Shown: one piece after another, positions 60,138 through 64,000 of the stretch
How the letters are laid out: each line of letters opens with the position of its first letter
How positions within the stretch are numbered: position 1 is the stretch's first letter
Assembly (NCBI RefSeq): GCF_030732845.1
Contig: NZ_JASHKA010000013.1
Span: 106,579-170,578 of the forward strand
Source of the DNA: Roseibium sp. MMSF_3544
GTDB taxonomy: Bacteria; Pseudomonadota; Alphaproteobacteria; Rhizobiales; Stappiaceae
Reading direction: 5' to 3'
DNA length: 64,000 nt
Translations under genes and position numbers: made by a program
Notes under the pieces: model-generated
Told to the model about the DNA's origin: nothing
What the model saw: only the letters and a program-made list of their open reading frames with translations
Database searches by the model: none

Positions 60138-62585
60138 TCAATCCGCCAGCGGCACCTTCGGAACAAGACTCTTCTTGGAAGATCCACCCTTGTTGCCACC
60201 GGACGACTTTGTCGGCTTTGCCGCTGCCTTGGCAGCGGGCTTGCGGCGGCGCTTCGGCTTGGGTTTGGCTTCGGTCTTCGCCTTGGGTTTGGGTGGCGTT
60301 GCCCGCTCCTCGACACTTTCGAGCAACAGGCCATTGCCGTCCTCTGAGACCGACACCTTGACCATTCCACCTTTTTTGAGCTTGCCGAACAGAACTTCGT
60401 CCGCAAGCGGCCGTTTGATATGTTCCTGAATGATCCGGCCAAGCGGCCGGGCACCCATTCGGCTGTCGTAACCCTTGGTCGCCAGCCACTTCACCGCATC
60501 ATCGGTCAGCTCAAAAGTGACGTTCCGGTCCGCCAGCTGAACCTCAAGCTGCATGACGAACTTCTCGACCACCTTGTAGACCACTTCCATCGGCAGGTTG
60601 CCGAACGGAATGATGGCATCGAGGCGGTTGCGGAACTCCGGCGTGAACAGCTTGTTGATCGCCTCGGTGTCGTCCCCTTCCCGCTTCACGCGGTTAAAGC
60701 CGACCGGCATCTTGGCCATATCGGACGCACCCGCATTGGTCGTCATGATCAGGATGACATTGCGGAAGTCGACCTGCTTGCCGTTGTGGTCGGTCAGCTT
60801 GCCGTGGTCCATCACCTGCAGCAGAATATTGAAGAGATCCGGATGGGCCTTTTCAATTTCATCAAGCAACAGTACGCAATGGGGGTGCTGGTCGACGCCG
60901 TCCGTCAACAAGCCGCCCTGGTCAAAGCCGACATAACCTGGAGGCGCGCCGATCAGGCGGGACACAGTGTGCCGCTCCATATATTCAGACATGTCGAACC
61001 GGATCAGCTCAACACCGAGCGACGATGCCAGCTGGCGCGCAACCTCGGTTTTACCGACGCCCGTCGGTCCTGAGAACAAATAGCTGCCGATCGGCTTGTC
61101 CGGCTCGCGCAGACCGGCTCTCGCAAGCTTGATCGCTGATGCCAGGGTTTCGATGGCCGAGTCCTGACCGTAGACGACCCGCTTCAGGTCCTTACCAAGA
61201 TTTTCCAGAACCTCAGCGTCATCCTTGGACACAGACTTCGGCGGAATCCGCGCCATGGTCGCGATGGTGTTCTCGATTTCTTTCACACCGATCGTTTTCC
61301 GGCGACGCGCTTCCGGCACCAGCATCTGCGATGCGCCGGTTTCGTCCAGAACGTCGATAGCCTTGTCCGGAAGCTTCCGGTCGGAAATGTATTTCGCCGA
61401 CAGCTCCACAGCCGTCTTGATGGCGTCATTGGTATAGCGGACCTTATGGAAGTCTTCGAAATAGGGCTTCAGACCCTTCAGGATATCGATCGCATCCGGG
61501 ATCGTCGGCTCGTTGACGTCGATCTTCTGGAAACGGCGGACGAGCGCCCGGTCCTTTTCGAAGAACTGCCGGTATTCCTTGTAAGTTGTCGACCCGATGC
61601 ACCGGATTGCACCCGACGCAAGAGCCGGCTTGAGAAGGTTTGACGCATCCATCGCCCCGCCGGAAGTCGCTCCGGCGCCAATCACGGTGTGGATCTCATC
61701 GATGAACATCACCGCTCCGGGATAGTCCTCGATTTCCTTGACCACTTGCTTCAGCCGTTCTTCGAAATCGCCCCGGTAGCGCGTACCGGCAAGAAGCGAT
61801 CCCATGTCGAGGGAGAAGATTGTTGCGTCTTTCAGGACATCCGGCACATCGCCGTTGACGATGCGATGGGCAAGACCTTCCGCAATTGCGGTTTTGCCGA
61901 CACCCGGATCGCCAACGAAGAGCGGGTTGTTCTTGGACCGGCGGCACAGGATCTGGATTGTGCGCTGGATCTCGCTGTCGCGCCCGATAAGCGGGTCGAT
62001 CTTGCCCCCCTCAGCCTTTTCGTTGAGGTTGACACAATAAGCTTCAAGCGCGTCTGTTTTCTGGTTGGACTTCTTGTCTCCTTCCGAGCCTGGAAGAATG
62101 TCCTCTTCGTCTGCTCCCTCGACCGGCCGCGCCTCGGACATGCCGGGCCGCTTCGCAATGCCGTGGGAAATGTAGTTGACCGCGTCGTAGCGCGTCATGT
62201 CCTGATCTTGCAGGAAATAGGCGGCATGGCTTTCGCGCTCGGCAAAGATCGCCACGAGCACGTTGGCCCCGGTCACCTCTTCCCGCCCGGAGGATTGAAC
62301 ATGGATTACCGCGCGCTGGATGACCCGCTGGAATCCTGCCGTTGGTTTTGAATCGTCATCACTGTCCGTGACAAGGTTGTCCAGCTCAGTCTCGATATAC
62401 TCGAGCAGATTGCGCCGGATCGTATCCAGGTCCACGTTGCAGGCCCTCATGACGGCGGCGGCATCCTGATCGTCCAGCAGCGCCAGCAAGAGATGTTCTA
62501 GCGTGGCGTATTCCTGCTGGCGCTCATTTGCGAATGCCAGTGCCTGGTGAAGGGCTTTTTCTAGACTGCGTGAGAAGGAAGGCAC
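60138..62585 (-). CDS. clpA: ATP-dependent Clp protease ATP-binding subunit ClpA
   Basis: An 815-residue AAA+ unfoldase that feeds substrates to ClpP. It has the N-domain ([19 protein letters not shown]) that docks ClpS, two AAA+ modules with Walker A motifs [15 protein letters not shown] and [16 protein letters not shown], and Walker B motifs [12 protein letters not shown] and [15 protein letters not shown]. After residue about 755 it ends with an unusual Lys/Ala/Pro-rich tail ([20 protein letters not shown]) that is absent from the E. coli protein. It is the second gene of clpS-clpA, 12 nt downstream of clpS, and is closed by a strong terminator. Confidence 0.96.
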   Translation of the reverse strand: MPSFSRSLEKALHQALAFANERQQEYATLEHLLLALLDDQDAAAVMRACNVDLDTIRRNLLEYIETELDNLVTDSDDDSKPTAGFQRVIQRAVIHVQSSGREEVTGANVLVAIFAERESHAAYFLQDQDMTRYDAVNYISHGIAKRPGMSEARPVEGADEEDILPGSEGDKKSNQKTDALEAYCVNLNEKAEGGKIDPLIGRDSEIQRTIQILCRRSKNNPLFVGDPGVGKTAIAEGLAHRIVNGDVPDVLKDATIFSLDMGSLLAGTRYRGDFEERLKQVVKEIEDYPGAVMFIDEIHTVIGAGATSGGAMDASNLLKPALASGAIRCIGSTTYKEYRQFFEKDRALVRRFQKIDVNEPTIPDAIDILKGLKPYFEDFHKVRYTNDAIKTAVELSAKYISDRKLPDKAIDVLDETGASQMLVPEARRRKTIGVKEIENTIATMARIPPKSVSKDDAEVLENLGKDLKRVVYGQDSAIETLASAIKLARAGLREPDKPIGSYLFSGPTGVGKTEVARQLASSLGVELIRFDMSEYMERHTVSRLIGAPPGYVGFDQGGLLTDGVDQHPHCVLLLDEIEKAHPDLFNILLQVMDHGKLTDHNGKQVDFRNVILIMTTNAGASDMAKMPVGFNRVKREGDDTEAINKLFTPEFRNRLDAIIPFGNLPMEVVYKVVEKFVMQLEVQLADRNVTFELTDDAVKWLATKGYDSRMGARPLGRIIQEHIKRPLADEVLFGKLKKGGMVKVSVSEDGNGLLLESVEERATPPKPKAKTEAKPKPKRRRKPAAKAAAKPTKSSGGNKGGSSKKSLVPKVPLAD

Positions 62586-62597
62586 GTGCGTTGGTCC

Positions 62598-62930
62598 TCA
62601 CTTTTTTTCCATGACGCATTGCAGAGGATGCTGGTGCTTGCGCGCAAAGTCCATAACTTGAGTGACTTTTGTTTCCGCGACTTCGTAGGAATACACTCCG
62701 CATTCCCCGACACCGTGATGATGAACATGGAGCATGATGCGCGTCGCCTCTTCCCGATTCTTCTGGAAGAAGTTTTCGACGACGTGAATGACAAACTCCA
62801 TCGGCGTGTAGTCATCGTTCAACAGCAGCACGCGGTAAAGATTCGGCCGTTTGGTGACCGTTTTTGTCCGGGTAGCGACAACCGTTCCGGCGTCACCACC
62901 GTCATTGTCATAATCTGAGCCCGCCGACAT
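62598..62930 (-). CDS. clpS: ATP-dependent Clp protease adaptor ClpS
   Basis: A 110-residue N-recognin adaptor that delivers N-degron substrates to ClpA. The hallmarks are [20 protein letters not shown] with the Asn-Asp-Asp substrate pocket, [17 protein letters not shown], and [20 protein letters not shown]. The N-terminal 25 residues are acidic and flexible, as expected for the ClpA-binding extension. I start at MSAGSDYD (62930); the frame offers an earlier ATG eight codons upstream. It forms the usual alphaproteobacterial clpS-clpA operon, and a phasin gene lies upstream, a neighbourhood common in Hyphomicrobiales. Confidence 0.95.
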   Translation of the reverse strand: MSAGSDYDNDGGDAGTVVATRTKTVTKRPNLYRVLLLNDDYTPMEFVIHVVENFFQKNREEATRIMLHVHHHGVGECGVYSYEVAETKVTQVMDFARKHQHPLQCVMEKK

Positions 62931-63331
62931 TGCCGTAACTATCGCCTCTAACACTCCGGCTCACGCCGGTCTTCATTTTCCGGAGCGGCCAGCACATGCC
63001 GGCCATTCCGCTTATTGGAACCGCAGGATCGACCCCTGCGGGTTTCTCATCTTCACTGGTAATCCTGCCGCGCAAGCCGCGCTCGCGCAATGGTCGATTT
63101 CATCAAGTTTCAGGTGAACGTCCTGCTTGTGACACAAGCGTGACCGTTACACGGGAATGTAGGTGCCTGAATTATGATTAAAAGATGCGGACGGAACGCA
63201 ATTCCGTGTGCGAACGAAGTGATCCCTTCCACACGGCCAATTTCCGAGCATTTCTGTGTATATACGAAAAAACCCGGCTCAATGGAGCCGGGTTTTGAAC
63301 AATCGCAGGCAAACTGCGGGATTGTTTCGGG
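62931..63331. other. Intergenic stretch before clpS
   Basis: About 400 bp between clpS and the phasin stop. It holds the phasin terminator at 63269-63296 and a near-perfect inverted repeat at 63019-63044 (AACCGCAGG and CCTGCGGGTT) of unknown role. I see no gene. Confidence 0.5.
63269..63296 (-). terminator. Terminator after the phasin gene
   Basis: A perfect 12-bp inverted repeat (63269-63280 and 63285-63296) with a 4-nt loop. Read on the minus strand it is followed by a T run, 36 nt after the phasin stop. Confidence 0.9.
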
Positions 63332-63664
63332 TTACTTAGCCATTTTGCCAAGAACGCCTTCGTAAGGCTTGTAGGCGTCTTTGGACATGTCGGTGACCAT
63401 TTCACCGAGCTTGGTCATTTCGCCAACGAAACCTTCGTAAGTGTTTTTGACGTAGTCAGCCTGTGCTTCGAAAGCTTTGTCGAGAGACTTGGAAGCGACC
63501 AGCTTCTCTACAGCTGCCGTGCCTTCTTCGAAGGACTTCTTCTGATAGTCAGCGACTTCAGCGGCAATCGCCTGGAAGCCCTTGCTCATGGAGCCGAACG
63601 ATTCCATGGCCATGTCCATGTTGTCTTTGCTCAGCTTCTGGAGATCTTCAAAGTTGTTCATCAT
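63332..63664 (-). CDS. Phasin-family protein (polyhydroxyalkanoate granule-associated)
   Basis: A 110-residue, wholly helical and amphipathic protein of the phasin family that coats polyhydroxyalkanoate granules. The helix MNNFEDLQKLSKDNMDMAME is followed by SMSKGFQAIAAEVADYQKKS and KAFEAQADYVKNTYEGFVGE, the phasin_2 pattern. No cysteine or signal peptide is present. The frame opens 14 codons earlier through Pro/Gly-rich sequence; AAGGG lies about 8 nt before the first of two tandem ATG codons (63664). Two TGC-N3-GCA elements lie upstream, matching the type of site bound by PhaR-like repressors of phasins. A strong terminator follows. Confidence 0.9.
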   Translation of the reverse strand: MMNNFEDLQKLSKDNMDMAMESFGSMSKGFQAIAAEVADYQKKSFEEGTAAVEKLVASKSLDKAFEAQADYVKNTYEGFVGEMTKLGEMVTDMSKDAYKPYEGVLGKMAK

Positions 63665-64000
63665 TTCACTGCCCTTATCCGGCGGACCGGGTCCTAGAGC
63701 CTGCATCTTCGGCCCAATAAGGCTGCCGGCGCGCGCATCGCGTTACCTACGGGAACTCGTCGTAATGCACTGCACAATAAGTGTCAAGGTGATTTTGCAT
63801 TGCAAAAACAACCATTACGAGAAATTAATCCAACTAATCGAAGATCGCGAAATTTGCCCGCTGGTCCGTCATGTTGCGCCGCACACCAACCTCAAATTTC
63901 GACGCTAAAGGCACCCCGAGTTGTTTCATGCAGTTTGGTGGAATTTTCGTCATATCTCCAAGTAAAAATAAGTCAAAATCTTGGATTTAGGAATCGATTC
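63665..64000. other. Non-coding right edge upstream of the phasin gene
   Basis: About 336 bp to the window edge. It contains the PhaR-like sites above and becomes AT-rich toward the edge. No supported gene or RNA is seen; a gene may begin beyond the window. Confidence 0.5.
63766..63804. promoter_or_regulatory. Two PhaR-like sites (TGC-N3-GCA) upstream of the phasin gene
   Basis: TGCACTGCA (63766-63774) and TGCATTGCA (63796-63804, extended to TTTTGC-ATT-GCAAAA) share the form TGC-N3-GCA. Their starts are exactly 30 bp apart, about three helical turns. They lie roughly 100 and 130 nt before the phasin start. PhaR proteins in Paracoccus and Rhodobacter bind TGC/GCA-rich repeats at phasin genes; the site form is recalled, not computed. 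Confidence 0.55.

Noticed and set aside
63019..63044. Inverted repeat AACCGCAGG/CCTGCGGGTT as a terminator
   Set aside because: The stem needs a bulge and no supported gene ends before it on either strand, so its role is unclear.
1..64000. CRISPR arrays, tRNA or rRNA genes, insertion sequences, prophage
   Set aside because: I looked for regular spaced repeats, cloverleaf-like genes in the gaps, transposase or integrase motifs and phage structural genes and found none.

Overview
The window reads as chromosomal DNA of an aerobic, metabolically versatile alphaproteobacterium. Supporting signs are a B12-dependent ribonucleotide reductase, the phasin-clpS-clpA order, CcmF/H/I, many GntR/FCD and LysR regulators, ABC uptake operons and a GC content in the high fifties by eye. 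I infer a marine Hyphomicrobiales lineage such as Stappiaceae (Roseibium/Labrenzia-like), with moderate confidence only. I see no tRNA, rRNA, insertion sequence, prophage or CRISPR array. Coding density is high.

Layout. 0-7.4 kb: end of nrdJ, cytochrome bd-type oxidase cydAB, a peroxiredoxin-glutaredoxin fusion and FAD D-lactate dehydrogenase. 7.6-16.9 kb: seven minus-strand genes joined end to end by 1-4 nt stop/start overlaps. In transcription order they are HMG-CoA reductase, UbiA prenyltransferase, a rifampin-phosphotransferase-like dikinase, a DUF3419/BtaA-like aminocarboxypropyl transferase, a phytol/dolichol-kinase-like membrane protein, a GNAT-like protein and an AMP-forming acyl ligase. 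I cannot match this operon to a described pathway. 17-30 kb: a catabolic region with two FCD regulators, an FAD/Fe-S 2-hydroxyacid dehydrogenase, a class V aminotransferase, an NMT1/SsuA-type ABC importer with two permeases, an Ldh2-type dehydrogenase and two fumarylacetoacetase-fold hydrolases; substrate unknown. 30-36.5 kb: thiolase, quinone reductase, fasciclin, SDR, SnoaL-like protein and two LysR regulators.

36.5-44.3 kb: a redox island. A secreted 12-heme cytochrome c and a small Rap1a-like protein diverge from an FNR-like regulator that overlaps ccmF-ccmH-ccmI. The order resembles nrfEFG and no ccmE or ccmG is present. 44.3-51.3 kb: SelO, a TetR regulator with two matched operators in front of a three-domain LplT-PlsC-acyl ligase (Aas-like) fusion, HIT protein and glutathione S-transferase. 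51.7-58 kb: a surface-glycan group (pyruvyl transferase, GT4, flippase-like membrane protein, GT2, GT39-like). 58-64 kb: AzlCD, a divergent SDR, clpA, clpS and a phasin with two PhaR-like half-palindromes upstream.

The best candidates for an undescribed system are the HMG-CoA reductase operon and the dodecaheme cytochrome with its apparently dedicated heme-ligation genes.
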